A stretch of 64,000 bases of DNA from Herbidospora galbida (GCF_005233835.1 NZ_SZQA01000018.1:94790-158789), one strand, 5' to 3'; shown: positions 7,922 through 16,107, counted from the stretch's first letter. Program-made: numbers and translations. Notes: generated by a model not told the origin, from the sequence alone.

Positions 7922-9049
7922 TTAGCTGATTCCGGCTTCGGTGCACAGGGCGGCGAAGTCGCCGGTGCAGAGCTCTTCCTTCGTGACGTAGCCGTCGGCG
8001 ACGACGTCCTTCACGTTGTCCTTGTAGATGGCGACCGGGGTCAGCAGGACGGCCGGCACGTCGGCGCCGGTCTCGCTGTCCTTGACGGTGCCGGTGGCGG
8101 CGGGCTTCTCACCCTTGGCCAGCGCGATGGCCAGCTGCGCGGTGGCGTCGGCCTCCTGCTTGACGGCCTTGTAGACGGTCATGCACTGGTCGCCGGCGAG
8201 GATGTTCTGCAGGCCCTGCGCGGTGGCGTCCTGGCCGGTGACCGGGACCTTGCCGTTGAGGTTGTTCTTCTTCAGCACCGCGATGGCGGCGTTGCCGAGG
8301 CCGTCGTTCGCGGCGAGCACGCCGGCGATCTTCGGCTCCTTGGTGAGCTGCTGCTCGAAGAGGGTGCCGGCCTGGGCGTTGTCCCAGTCGGGAACCGAGT
8401 CCTCCGGGCCCTTGACGTAGTCGCCCGAGTCGAACTTCGGCTTGAGCACGCCGTCGTAGCCCTCCTTGAAGAGGGTGGCGTTGTTGTCGGTCGGCGAGCC
8501 GTTCAGGTAGGAGATGATCGGCTTCTCGGCCTTGGCGTCGTCGAGGCACTTCGACAGGCCCTCGCCCTGGAGCTTGCCCACGGCGGTGTTGTCGAAGGAG
8601 ACGTAGTAGTCGGCCTTGCCGCCGAGGGTGAGGCGGTCGTAGTCGATGGTGGCGATGCCCTGGGCCTTGGCCTTGTCGAGGACGGCCTTGCCGGTGCCCG
8701 AGTCGAGGTTGACGATCGCGAGCACGGTCACGCCGCCGGTGATCATCTGGTCGGCGATGGTCTGGAACTGGGTCTTGTCACCCTGGGCGTTCTGGATGTC
8801 GTAGGCGACACCCGCGGCCTTGAACGCCTCTTCGAGGTACTTGCGGTCGGCGGTCTCCCACCGGGCGGAGGACTTGCTGTCGGGGAGGATGACGCCGATC
8901 TTGCCCTGGGGAGCGGCGGCGGACGTCGCGGGGGCGGCGCCGGTCGTCTCGGGAGCTGCGCCGGTGCCCTCGTCACCCCCGCCACACGCGGTGAGACCGA
9001 GGGAAAGGGCCGCGAAGGCGGCGCCGATGCTGAGGATCCCCTTGCGCAT
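7922..9049 (-). CDS. Sugar-binding lipoprotein, XylF-like
   Basis: 375-aa extracellular solute-binding protein of the periplasmic-binding type 1 family. It has a signal peptide with lipobox LTAC (Cys about 22), an acidic/Ala-Thr-Pro linker, then GKIGVILPDSKSSARWETAD (the usual opening of xylose-binding proteins) and repeated two-lobe elements such as IASLDYDRL-like ATIDYDRLTLGGKADYYVSFDN, GSPTDNNATLFKEG and VTGQDATAQGLQNILAGDQ. First gene of the ABC operon. Xylose is inferred from resemblance to XylF. Confidence 0.9.
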   Translation of the reverse strand: MRKGILSIGAAFAALSLGLTACGGGDEGTGAAPETTGAAPATSAAAPQGKIGVILPDSKSSARWETADRKYLEEAFKAAGVAYDIQNAQGDKTQFQTIADQMITGGVTVLAIVNLDSGTGKAVLDKAKAQGIATIDYDRLTLGGKADYYVSFDNTAVGKLQGEGLSKCLDDAKAEKPIISYLNGSPTDNNATLFKEGYDGVLKPKFDSGDYVKGPEDSVPDWDNAQAGTLFEQQLTKEPKIAGVLAANDGLGNAAIAVLKKNNLNGKVPVTGQDATAQGLQNILAGDQCMTVYKAVKQEADATAQLAIALAKGEKPAATGTVKDSETGADVPAVLLTPVAIYKDNVKDVVADGYVTKEELCTGDFAALCTEAGIS

Positions 9050-9111
9050 GATGCGTGGGTCCTTTCTGGCCGGGGGTCTATCGGGGGGTGTGACTCACCT
9101 AATGGGTGAAT

Positions 9112-9126
9112 GTTGTTTGAGACAAC
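9112..9126. promoter_or_regulatory. Inverted repeat upstream of xylF-like gene (candidate operator 1)
   Basis: GTTGT-TTGAG-ACAAC lies 63 bp upstream of the binding-protein start. Together with the dyad at 9171 it is a candidate site for the ROK regulator encoded at the operon's end. Confidence 0.4.
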
Positions 9127-9170
9127 GTAAGCCCAAGGGAACTTGGGGGAAAGACACGGGACGGTAACGT

Positions 9171-9189
9171 TTGTTGCCCGGGGTAACAA
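9171..9189. promoter_or_regulatory. Near-perfect 19-bp inverted repeat (candidate operator 2)
   Basis: TTGTTGCCC-G-GGGTAACAA matches its own reverse complement at 8 of 9 arm positions. Two A/T-ended dyads in one promoter suit looping or cooperative binding by a ROK repressor. A third short dyad, CCCAAG-GGAA-CTTGGG, lies between them at 9132-9147. Confidence 0.45.
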
Positions 9190-9246
9190 TGGAGAAACGT
9201 ACCCGCAAAGAACCCCGCCACCCCACCAAGGCCGGGTAAAAAGCAT

Positions 9247-9279
9247 CGAGCCGCCCAGGTCACAGACCTGAGCGGCTCG
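9247..9279 (-). terminator. Terminator for the sdpI-like gene
   Basis: CGAGCCGCCCAGGTC (9247-9261) pairs with GACCTGAGCGGCTCG (9265-9279) around a 3-nt loop, directly after the stop at 9292 on the minus strand. Confidence 0.75.
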
Positions 9280-9291
9280 CGGTGAGACGCG

Positions 9292-9954
9292 TCAGCGCGT
9301 CCGGACCGCCGCGCGCAGCAGCATCACCCCGAAGATGACGGCGACGAGCGCCGCCGATCCCACGGCGGCCAGCATGGGCGGCACCCAGAACGCCGCCACC
9401 GCGCAGACCGCGCCCAGCGCCACCATCGCGACCCCGCCCCAGCGCTGCGACCGCTGCCAGGCCAGCGCCCAGCGGCCCCGCGCGTCGTCGGGTCCGACGG
9501 CCGACGGGGCGATCTTCGGCAGCACGTTGCCGAGTCCCATGAGCAGCACCCCGAACCCCACCGCGACCGCCCGCTCCAGCGGGAAGCCGTGCCCGGCCGC
9601 GGTGAGCAGGAACCCGGTGTGCACCACGATGAGGAACAGCGGCAGCAGCGTGAACAGCGTGTTCATGGTCCGGACCTGCGCGTCGGGGCTGGCCACCAGG
9701 CGGGGGTCGACGTGCGGCTTGAGCCGGTTGCCGAGCTTCGTGGACGCGACCATGACCCCCGCGATGACCAGCAGCACCCCCGGCGTCGCGGCCACCGCGA
9801 CGAGTTTGGGCACCGCCGAGCCCGCCCGCGTCGGAGTGGGGTCACGGGTCACGACGAGGTCGGGGAGGGAGTCCCACAGCGCCACGCCCACGCCGGCCAT
9901 GACGGCCACGCTCAGGGCGGACACCGCGATCCCCGTCCACGGCCGCTGGTTCAT
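9292..9954 (-). CDS. SdpI/YfhL-family membrane protein (DUF1648-like)
   Basis: 220-aa polytopic protein with about six hydrophobic segments. The GLGNVLPKIAPS motif in the fifth helix region matches the GNxLPKI hallmark of SdpI immunity proteins. In Bacillus, SdpI protects against the SdpC toxin and also signals by sequestering the repressor SdpR. Here the gene overlaps an upstream ArsR/SdpR-like gene by ATGA (9951-9954), the same sdpRI arrangement. No sdpABC toxin operon is visible nearby, so the role may be sensing or protection against other membrane-active peptides. Function is inferred from family and context. Confidence 0.75.
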   Translation of the reverse strand: MNQRPWTGIAVSALSVAVMAGVGVALWDSLPDLVVTRDPTPTRAGSAVPKLVAVAATPGVLLVIAGVMVASTKLGNRLKPHVDPRLVASPDAQVRTMNTLFTLLPLFLIVVHTGFLLTAAGHGFPLERAVAVGFGVLLMGLGNVLPKIAPSAVGPDDARGRWALAWQRSQRWGGVAMVALGAVCAVAAFWVPPMLAAVGSAALVAVIFGVMLLRAAVRTR

Positions 9955-10271
9955 ACCGCCTCCTTCATCGGCCGCAGGGCGCCCAGGCGGGCGACGGTGG
10001 CGTGCTCCTGGCTCATCAGGCCGAACACCAGGCAGAGCACGTCGTCCATGACGGAGGTGTTGAGCCGGTACCAGATCGTGGTGCCGTCGCGTTCGCCGAC
10101 GATCAGGTCGGCGTCCTTCAGCACGTTGAGGTGTCCGGACAGAGTGGGCCGGGCGATGGTCAGGTGGTCGGCGATCTCGCCGGCCGACAGCTGGTCGTGT
10201 TCGTGCAGGATCCGGAGGACCTCGCGGCGCCGGGTGTGCGCGAGTGCCTCGAACGTGCGGCCGGTAACCAT
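9951..10271 (-). CDS. ArsR-family repressor, SdpR-like
   Basis: 106-aa winged-helix regulator: FEALAHTRRREVLRILHEHDQLSAGEIADHLTIARPTLSGHLNVLKDADLIVGERDGTTIWYRLN-type layout spans nearly the whole protein. No metal-binding ELCVCDL motif is present, arguing against a metal sensor. The ATG at 10271 is chosen because GGGGAG precedes it with 6-nt spacing and it gives the family's length; an upstream start at 10334 lacks support. Coupled to the SdpI-like gene, it probably autorepresses the pair. Confidence 0.85.
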   Translation of the reverse strand: MVTGRTFEALAHTRRREVLRILHEHDQLSAGEIADHLTIARPTLSGHLNVLKDADLIVGERDGTTIWYRLNTSVMDDVLCLVFGLMSQEHATVARLGALRPMKEAV

Positions 10272-10369
10272 GGACAGCTCCCCGATCTGCCGGAAACTGA
10301 TCACGACTCTAGGGAGACGCCGCACGGGGCACATCCGGCCCGCGACATGTGCGGGTCACGTCGTCGACC

Positions 10370-10383
10370 ATGACGATCGTCAT
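10370..10383. promoter_or_regulatory. 14-bp perfect palindrome between the arsR-like gene and the histidine kinase gene
   Basis: ATGACGATCGTCAT lies in the divergent promoter region, 99 bp from the ArsR start and 72 bp from the kinase start. It is a plausible operator for the ArsR/SdpR-like repressor. Just downstream are direct repeats GATGGGCACA and GATGGGCACG (10391-10410). Confidence 0.4.
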
Positions 10384-10442
10384 TGCCGCAGATGGGCACA
10401 GATGGGCACGTCTGCGCCCTGTGCCCCCTCCTCCGGCGCCGT

Positions 10443-10448
10443 TATGCT
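10443..10448 (+). promoter_or_regulatory. Putative -10 box (TATGCT), leaderless start of kinase gene
   Basis: TATGCT is followed by six bases and then the ATG at 10455; no ribosome site is present. This is the spacing of leaderless actinobacterial transcripts. Confidence 0.45.
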
Positions 10449-10454
10449 CCGCCT

Positions 10455-11684
10455 ATGCCGGACGTCATGCCATTGGCCCAAGTCGGGCCGTGGGTGAATT
10501 TCCCGCAGGGTCGTCCCCCGATCGTGTTCAAGATCTTCTTCTGGGGGTCGGCCCTCGTCAGCGCGCTGGTCGTGGGCATCAACCTGCTCGCGCTCGACCG
10601 CGTGGCCGGCGACGGGCCGATGCGGGCGTTCTTCGTGCTGAGCGCGGTGGCGCTGCCGGTGACCTGCCTGCTCTGGCCGCTGCTGCCCTGGCAGGCGTCG
10701 GTGTCGCCGCTGCGGAAGACGGCCACCGTGGTCTTCCTCGGGTCGAGCCTGCTGCTCATCTCGGGCGGCGGGGTGGCCGCGCTGCTGGTGGTCAGCGTGG
10801 CGGTCGGCAACGCGCTGGTGGTGTACGGCCTGCGCGGCGGCATCGCCTTCGCCGCCATCACCGGCCTGTTCTACCTCGTGCTCGGCCTGCTCAACCCCGG
10901 CCAGAGCCTGGTCGCCTCGATCGTGTCGGGCGCGGTCGTGCTGCTGCTCTGCCTGATCATCCTGGTCGTGGTGGTGGCGATGATCGAGGCCAACCGCCGC
11001 TCGGAGGAGACCGCCGCCCTGCTGGCCGAACTGGAGGAGGCCCACGCGGAGCTGCGCGGATACGCCGACCGGGCCCGCGAGCTGGCCATCGCCGAGGAGC
11101 GCGCCCGCCTCGCCCGCGACATGCACGACTCCGTCGGTCACTACCTGACCGTCATCAACCTGGGGCTGAGCAACGCCCGCCGCTACCGCGACCGCGACCC
11201 GCAGGAGGCCTGGAACGAGGTGCACCAGGCCCAGGACCTCACCCGGGAGGCCCTGGCCGACTCCCGCCGCTGGGTCAGGGCGTTACGCCCGCTGCGCATG
11301 GACGGCAAACGCGGCGTCGAGGCGCTGGCCACCCTGGTCGAGTCGTTCGGCGGCGCCGACACCACGCTGACCTTCACCGCCCGCGGCGACTGGCCCGGCC
11401 TCGACGGCGACCGGGAACTGCTGTGCTTCCGCGCCGTACAGGAGGGACTGACCAACGTGCTGCGGCACGCCAAGGCGGCCAACGTCGAGGTCACCCTCGA
11501 CTGCACCCCCGAGAAGGTGACCATCGTCATCTCCGACGACGGCCGCGGCGCCGACCGCGCGGCCCGCACCGACGGCGCCGGCCTGCGCGGCCTGCGCGAA
11601 CGGGCCGAAGCGGTCGACGGCACCGTCGAGTCGTGCACCGCGCCCGGCGAAGGGTTCACCCTCCGCGTGACGGTGCCCGCATGA
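10455..11684 (+). CDS. Sensor histidine kinase, NarL/LuxR-partner type (HisKA_3)
   Basis: 409-aa membrane kinase. Residues 25-175 hold about six hydrophobic segments. A short coiled coil (EETAALLAELEEAHAELRGYADRARELAIAEE region) leads to the H-box ARDMHDSVGHYLTVI and an HATPase domain with QEGLTNVLRHAKA (N box) and ISDDGRGAD / GAGLRGLRERAEAVDG (G boxes). Its stop overlaps the regulator start (ATGA at 11681). The gene converges on the lanthipeptide cluster, so this pair may control it, although SapB clusters classically use an orphan regulator, RamR. The stimulus is unknown. Confidence 0.9.
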   Translation: MPDVMPLAQVGPWVNFPQGRPPIVFKIFFWGSALVSALVVGINLLALDRVAGDGPMRAFFVLSAVALPVTCLLWPLLPWQASVSPLRKTATVVFLGSSLLLISGGGVAALLVVSVAVGNALVVYGLRGGIAFAAITGLFYLVLGLLNPGQSLVASIVSGAVVLLLCLIILVVVVAMIEANRRSEETAALLAELEEAHAELRGYADRARELAIAEERARLARDMHDSVGHYLTVINLGLSNARRYRDRDPQEAWNEVHQAQDLTREALADSRRWVRALRPLRMDGKRGVEALATLVESFGGADTTLTFTARGDWPGLDGDRELLCFRAVQEGLTNVLRHAKAANVEVTLDCTPEKVTIVISDDGRGADRAARTDGAGLRGLRERAEAVDGTVESCTAPGEGFTLRVTVPA

Positions 11685-12337
11685 TCCGTGTGCTCCTCGT
11701 GGACGACCAGCTCCTCATGCGCGAGGGCCTGCGCAAACTGCTGGAGATCGAGCCCGGCATCGAGGTCGCCGGGGCGGCCGACGACGGCGTGGAGGCGCTC
11801 GACCTGCTCGACCGGCTGCCGCCGGAGCACTATCCGCACGTCGCGCTCATCGACGTGCGGATGCCGCGGATGAACGGGGTCGAACTGGTCGCCCGGCTGC
11901 GCGAGGAGCACCCCGACGTCGCCCCGGTGATGCTGACGACCTTCGACGACGACGACTTCATCTTCGGCGGGCTGCGCGCCGGCGCGCAGGGCTACCTGCT
12001 CAAGGACATCGCCCCCGACCAGCTCGTCGACGCGATCGGCCGGGCGGCCAGGGGCGAGACCGTGCTCGGCGGCCCGGCCGCCGAGCGGGTGGTGGCCGCG
12101 CTGCGCGGCCTGCCCGACGAGCCGGCCCGCGACGACGAACCGGCCCCCCTCTCCGATCGCGAGTTCGAGGTCGCGCAACTGGTGGGCGAGGGCGCGTCGA
12201 CCCGCGACATCGCCAGGAAGCTGCACATCACCACCGGCACCGCCAAGAACCACATCTCCAGCTGCCTGCGCAAACTCGGCCTGCGCGACCGCACCCAGCT
12301 GGCGGTGTGGGCCGTTCAGCACACCGGCGAGGCCTGA
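11681..12337 (+). CDS. LuxR-type response regulator
   Basis: 218-aa transcription factor: receiver domain with DD near residues 8-9, phosphoacceptor in LIDVRMPRMNG, conserved LTTFDDDDF and K in YLLKD, then a C-terminal LuxR helix-turn-helix (LSDREFEVAQLVGEGASTRDIARKLHITTGTAKNHISSCLRKLGLRDRTQLAVWA). Coupled to the kinase by ATGA. Its last 22 bases overlap the 3' end of the convergent ABC gene. Candidate regulator of the adjoining lanthipeptide operon by analogy with RamR; direct repeats upstream of lanKC are candidate targets. Confidence 0.92.
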   Translation: MIRVLLVDDQLLMREGLRKLLEIEPGIEVAGAADDGVEALDLLDRLPPEHYPHVALIDVRMPRMNGVELVARLREEHPDVAPVMLTTFDDDDFIFGGLRAGAQGYLLKDIAPDQLVDAIGRAARGETVLGGPAAERVVAALRGLPDEPARDDEPAPLSDREFEVAQLVGEGASTRDIARKLHITTGTAKNHISSCLRKLGLRDRTQLAVWAVQHTGEA

Positions 12338-14016
12338 GCTCCGACGAGTTCGGCGTAGAGCGGCGAGGCGGCGACCAGCGTCTCGTGCCGTCCGAACCAG
12401 GCCCGCGCGCCGTCGAGCAGCAGGATCTCGTCGGCCCGCAGCGCCGAGGCGGCCCGGTGGGCGATCACGACGAGCGTGCCGGGCCGCTCCCGGAAGGCCC
12501 GCTCGGCCCGCGCCTCGGCGGCGGGGTCGAGATGGCAGGTGGCCTCGTCGAGCACGACGAGGCGGGCACGGCTCGCGTGGGCGCGCGCGAGGGCGACCAG
12601 CTGCCGCTGCCCGAGCGACAGCGCGTCCGGATCGAGCCGGGCGTCGAGGTCGTCGCCCAGCAGGGCGTCCGCGCCGACCGCGCGGACCGCCTCGCGCAGT
12701 TCCGCGTCGGTGGCCTCCGGGTGCAGGTAGCGGAGGTTGTCGCGGACCGTGCCGGTGAAGACGTAGGACTCCTGCGGCAGCAGCGCGACGTGTTCGCGGG
12801 CCGGGGGCGACCCGCCGACGGTGACGAGGCCGCCGTCAGGGGCCCCCAGCCCGGCCAGCAGCAGGGCGAGGGTGGACTTGCCGATGCCGCTGGGACCGAT
12901 GACGGCCAGGTGGCCGCCGTCGGGGACGTGGAAGCTCAGGTCGCGCAGGACGGGTTCGGCGCCGGGGTCGTAGGCGAAGGTGAGCCGGTCGGCGCGCACC
13001 TCCGCCGTCGCCGGAGCCGGCGCCGTCGCGGGCGGGGCGGCCGGGGTGGCCCTGATCGTCTCGGTCAGCCGGCCGAGTGTGACCGAGAGCTGCAGGCCCG
13101 AGCCGCCGACCAGGTCGGTGAGGGTCTTCATGGCCGGGTCGAGGTGCATCGTCAGGTAGGTGGCCGCGCCGATGACCAGGCCCACGGTCAGCCCCCGGCC
13201 GAGCAGCCACGGCGTCGCGACGATGAGCGACAGCAGTGGCAGGTAGCCGCCGATCGCGGTGACGACGCTCCGCGCGGCCAGCGCCCGCGCCATCCGCTGC
13301 TGGGCGTGCCGTTCGGCCGCCATGGCCGCGCCCACCTCGGCGGTGACCTGGCCGGCGCGGCCGAACGCGGCGATGTCGCGGTGCCCGGCGAACGCGGCGG
13401 CGGCGTCGGCCGAGACCCGCTCCCCCGCCGTCAGCGCCGCCCGCTGCCGCCGCGCGAGGCTGGGCAGCAGCAGCCCGAACAGCGCCGCCGACACGATCAC
13501 CGGCGGGATCGTCACCCAGACGACCTCCCCGGCCAGCGCGCTCAGCCCGAACACGGCCGCCGCCGTGGTGAAGACGAACCGGCGCAGCCCGTTCAGCAGA
13601 GCCGTCACGGTCCGGCGCACCGACTCGACCTGCTGGGTGATCCGCGCGGTCGACGCCCCGTCGGGCAGCGCGTGTTCCGGCCCGTGGACGAGTCCCGCCA
13701 CCACCGCCCGCAGCAGGTCGTCGCGTAAGGGCTCGATGACCGAGCCCAGCAGCGGATAGGTGAACCGCGACGCCACCGCCCCCACGGCGTACGCCGCCAG
13801 CACCCCCGCCAGCCACCACAGCCCGGTCGCCAGGTCGCCGGCGAGGAAGCCCCGGTCGACCGCCCTGGCCATGAACAGCCCCGACGCCATCGCGGGCAGC
13901 GCCTCCACCGCCGACCAGAACCCCAGCAGGACGAGCTCCCGCCTCCTGGCCCGCAGCGACCGGCCGAGCAGCCGGAACCCGGTTTCACGCCCGGTGTCAC
14001 GCCCGGTGTCAGACAT
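12316..14016 (-). CDS. Lanthipeptide-cluster ABC half-transporter, second (RamB/AmfB-like)
   Basis: 566-aa fused membrane and ATPase protein. The N-terminal half has about six hydrophobic segments (residues 25-290). The C-terminal half has Walker A IGPSGIGKSTLALLLAG, signature LSLGQRQLVALARA, Walker B LVVLDEATCHLD and an H-loop VIAHR. Starts 8 bp inside the upstream transporter gene, implying coupled translation and a heterodimer. By position in a LanKC-precursor-ABC-ABC operon it should export the class III lanthipeptides. It has no peptidase C39 domain, so it does not itself cleave leaders. Confidence 0.88.
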   Translation of the reverse strand: MSDTGRDTGRETGFRLLGRSLRARRRELVLLGFWSAVEALPAMASGLFMARAVDRGFLAGDLATGLWWLAGVLAAYAVGAVASRFTYPLLGSVIEPLRDDLLRAVVAGLVHGPEHALPDGASTARITQQVESVRRTVTALLNGLRRFVFTTAAAVFGLSALAGEVVWVTIPPVIVSAALFGLLLPSLARRQRAALTAGERVSADAAAAFAGHRDIAAFGRAGQVTAEVGAAMAAERHAQQRMARALAARSVVTAIGGYLPLLSLIVATPWLLGRGLTVGLVIGAATYLTMHLDPAMKTLTDLVGGSGLQLSVTLGRLTETIRATPAAPPATAPAPATAEVRADRLTFAYDPGAEPVLRDLSFHVPDGGHLAVIGPSGIGKSTLALLLAGLGAPDGGLVTVGGSPPAREHVALLPQESYVFTGTVRDNLRYLHPEATDAELREAVRAVGADALLGDDLDARLDPDALSLGQRQLVALARAHASRARLVVLDEATCHLDPAAEARAERAFRERPGTLVVIAHRAASALRADEILLLDGARAWFGRHETLVAASPLYAELVGAQASPVC

Positions 14017-15673
14017 GGATCGGCTCCCGTTCCGCGCCGAACAGGCCGCGATAGTCGGCCTGTTCGAGCAGGTCGGCGTGGGGGGCGACGGCGCGGATCC
14101 CGGTGCCGTCGAGCCAGATGACCAGGTCGGCGCGGGCGGCCAGGGAGGCGCGGTGGGTGGCCACCAGCCGGGTCGCCGGATGCGCCGCCAGGGCGCGGCT
14201 GATGTGCAGTTCGGTCACGCTGTCGACGCTGGAGACGGCGTCGTCGAGGAGCAGCAGCCGGGCGGGGCGGGCCAGCGCCCGCGCCAGGCCGAGCCGCTGG
14301 CGTTCCCCGCCCGACAGGGGCGCGTCGGCGCACGGGGTGGCGTATCCGGCGGGCAGGCGGCGGACGAACGTGTCGGCCCTTGCCAGCCGCGCCGCCTCCT
14401 CAGCGCCGCCGCCCGATCCGAACCCGATCGCGTCGGCGACGGTCCCCGGCAGGTACGCGGGCCGTTCGAAGGCCCAGCTCACCGCGCCGGCCAGGGCGGG
14501 CGGCGACAGGTCGCGCAGCGGCACGCCGTCGAGCCGCACCTCGCCCTCCTCGGGGTCGAGCAGGCGTCCGGCGAGCATGAGCAGGGTGGATTTGCCCGCG
14601 CCCGACTCCCCCACCACGGCGGCCATCGCGCCGCCGGGGATCGTGAGGTCGGCGTACCGGCCGGGACCGCAGACCCCCCGGAAGGTCAGTTCGCCGGGAC
14701 CGGCGGGCAGCTCCCGGGTGCCGCGCGCGGTCGCCCCGACGGTCAGCACCTCGGCGAGGCGGCGGGCGCCGGCCCGCGCCTGGGCCAGCGCCATGAAGGC
14801 GTTGGCCTGGTTGAACAGGCCGAAGGCCATGCCGGCGTAGGCGGTCGCCGCGGTGAACTGGCCGGGGGTCAGCGAGCCCGCCAGCAGCGTGTATCCGGCG
14901 GTGGCCACCACCGCGACCTGGATGAGCGGCAGCACCAGCGACGCGTGCAGGTTCATCCGGCCCTGCAGCAGCCACGACGCCCGCCCGGCGCGGTGGAGCT
15001 CGGGCAGGCCGGTGAGGATCCGGTCGATCTCGCGGCCCTCTGCCCCGGCGGCGCGGACGCTGCGCAGGCCGGTCAGCACCTCGGTCAGCCGGCCCGCGAT
15101 CGAGCCCTGGACGGTCATGTAGTCGGTCATCAGCGGCGAGGCGCGCCCGACGAAGAACCGGATGATGAGGGTCACGATCGGCGCGCCGACCGCGAAGGCG
15201 ACGCACAGCCGCCAGTCGATCAGGAACAGCGCGACCAGCGCGCCGCCCGACATCAGCAGCGACCCGATCCACCCGGCGGCCAGCGGCACCACCGAGGCGA
15301 CCTCGCCCGTGTTGGTCAGGAGCCGGGTCGTCAGGTCGCCGGTCGAGAACGCCGCCCGTTCGCGCACCCCGAGCCGCAGCACGTGTCCGAGCAGGTCACG
15401 CCGCAGGCCCAGCACGAGCGTGTTGACATGCCATGGCGACACGAGCAGGCTGGCGATGTCAAGGAGGATCAGGACGGCCACCAGTCCGGCCAACCGGCCG
15501 ACGGTGCCGAGATCACCCCCGGTGGTCTGGGCGTCGACGGCCGCGGCGAGCAACGCCGGCAGGGCGAGTGCGGCGGCCGAACGGCTCAGGTCGAGGAGCA
15601 GCAGCACGACGCTCCAGGCCGGGTTGGCCGTCACCGTCTCGATCAGCAGCCGGGCGGCAGGGGTGCGCGGCAT
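14009..15673 (-). CDS. Lanthipeptide-cluster ABC half-transporter, first (RamA/AmfA-like)
   Basis: 554-aa partner half-transporter. Six-helix membrane domain (residues 15-285), then an NBD with Walker A VGESGAGKSTLLMLAG, signature LSGGERQRLGLARALA, Walker B LLLLDDAVSSVDS (DD rather than DE, so possibly a degenerate catalytic site, common in heterodimeric exporters) and VATHR. GGAGGAC precedes the ATG. It is separated from the last precursor gene by a hairpin at 15701-15729 and overlaps the next transporter by 8 bp. Confidence 0.88.
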   Translation of the reverse strand: MPRTPAARLLIETVTANPAWSVVLLLLDLSRSAAALALPALLAAAVDAQTTGGDLGTVGRLAGLVAVLILLDIASLLVSPWHVNTLVLGLRRDLLGHVLRLGVRERAAFSTGDLTTRLLTNTGEVASVVPLAAGWIGSLLMSGGALVALFLIDWRLCVAFAVGAPIVTLIIRFFVGRASPLMTDYMTVQGSIAGRLTEVLTGLRSVRAAGAEGREIDRILTGLPELHRAGRASWLLQGRMNLHASLVLPLIQVAVVATAGYTLLAGSLTPGQFTAATAYAGMAFGLFNQANAFMALAQARAGARRLAEVLTVGATARGTRELPAGPGELTFRGVCGPGRYADLTIPGGAMAAVVGESGAGKSTLLMLAGRLLDPEEGEVRLDGVPLRDLSPPALAGAVSWAFERPAYLPGTVADAIGFGSGGGAEEAARLARADTFVRRLPAGYATPCADAPLSGGERQRLGLARALARPARLLLLDDAVSSVDSVTELHISRALAAHPATRLVATHRASLAARADLVIWLDGTGIRAVAPHADLLEQADYRGLFGAEREPIHV

Positions 15674-15700
15674 GATGAGATGTCCTCCGATAAGCGGCGG

Positions 15701-15729
15701 GAGCCGGGGCGTTACGGTCGCCCCGGCTC
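15701..15729 (-). terminator. Hairpin between precursor genes and ABC genes
   Basis: GAGCCGGGGCG (15701-15711) pairs with CGCCCCGGCTC (15719-15729), loop 7 nt, downstream of the last precursor and upstream of the transporter genes. Likely a partial terminator or mRNA stabiliser that keeps precursor levels above transporter levels. Confidence 0.6.
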
Positions 15730-15759
15730 ACGCTGACGGTCACGTCACATGCGGGTCGC

Positions 15760-15924
15760 TCACATGCAGACGACGAGGCTCGCGGTGCTCGTGGTGAGGC
15801 AGGCCGAGAAGCTGGCGGTGCTGCCGAGGCAGACGCCCCCGGCGCTGACGGTGCTGTAGATGCTGTTCGGTCCGGCGCCGGCGTCGCCGGAACCCTGGCC
15901 CTGGAGGTTGAGGACGTATCCCAT
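15760..15924 (-). CDS. Class III lanthipeptide precursor A5 (54 aa, three ring motifs)
   Basis: Fifth precursor in transcription order. Leader MGYVLNLQGQGSG contains the LNLQ element corresponding to the LxLQ recognition motif of class III leaders (LFDLQ in SapB). The C-terminal region carries three ring motifs rather than two: STVSAGGVC (S-x2-S-x4-C), STASFSAC and STASLVVC (both S-x2-S-x3-C), with Met as last residue. Ser residues would be dehydrated and joined to Cys as lanthionine or labionin rings. AAAGAGAAG serves as ribosome site. Longest of the five and the only one with a third, wider-spaced ring. Confidence 0.88.
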   Translation of the reverse strand: MGYVLNLQGQGSGDAGAGPNSIYSTVSAGGVCLGSTASFSACLTTSTASLVVCM

Positions 15925-15954
15925 GGTCTTCTCTTTTCTGGTGAGGGAGATGGA

Positions 15955-16083
15955 CTAGCAGAGGGCGAGGCTGGTGGTGGAGAAGCAGGTGACCGGGCTC
16001 AGGAAGCTGAGCCAGGAGTCGGCGCCGTCGCCGGGGGCCTCGGCGGCGACCTTGGTGGCCTGCAGGTTCAGGACGTAGCTCAT
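15955..16083 (-). CDS. Class III lanthipeptide precursor A4 (42 aa)
   Basis: Leader MSYVLNLQATKVAAEAPGDG with the LNLQ motif. The core has two S-x2-S-x3-C motifs, SFLSPVTC and STTSLALC, ending on Cys; a further Ser precedes SWLS. GAAGGGAA lies about 10 bases upstream of the ATG. Leader shared almost exactly with the other precursors, indicating one LanKC processes all of them. Mature start point unknown; no leader protease is encoded in the cluster. Confidence 0.9.
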   Translation of the reverse strand: MSYVLNLQATKVAAEAPGDGADSWLSFLSPVTCFSTTSLALC

Positions 16084-16107
16084 GAGTGGGGTTCCCTTCT
16101 CGGGGTC

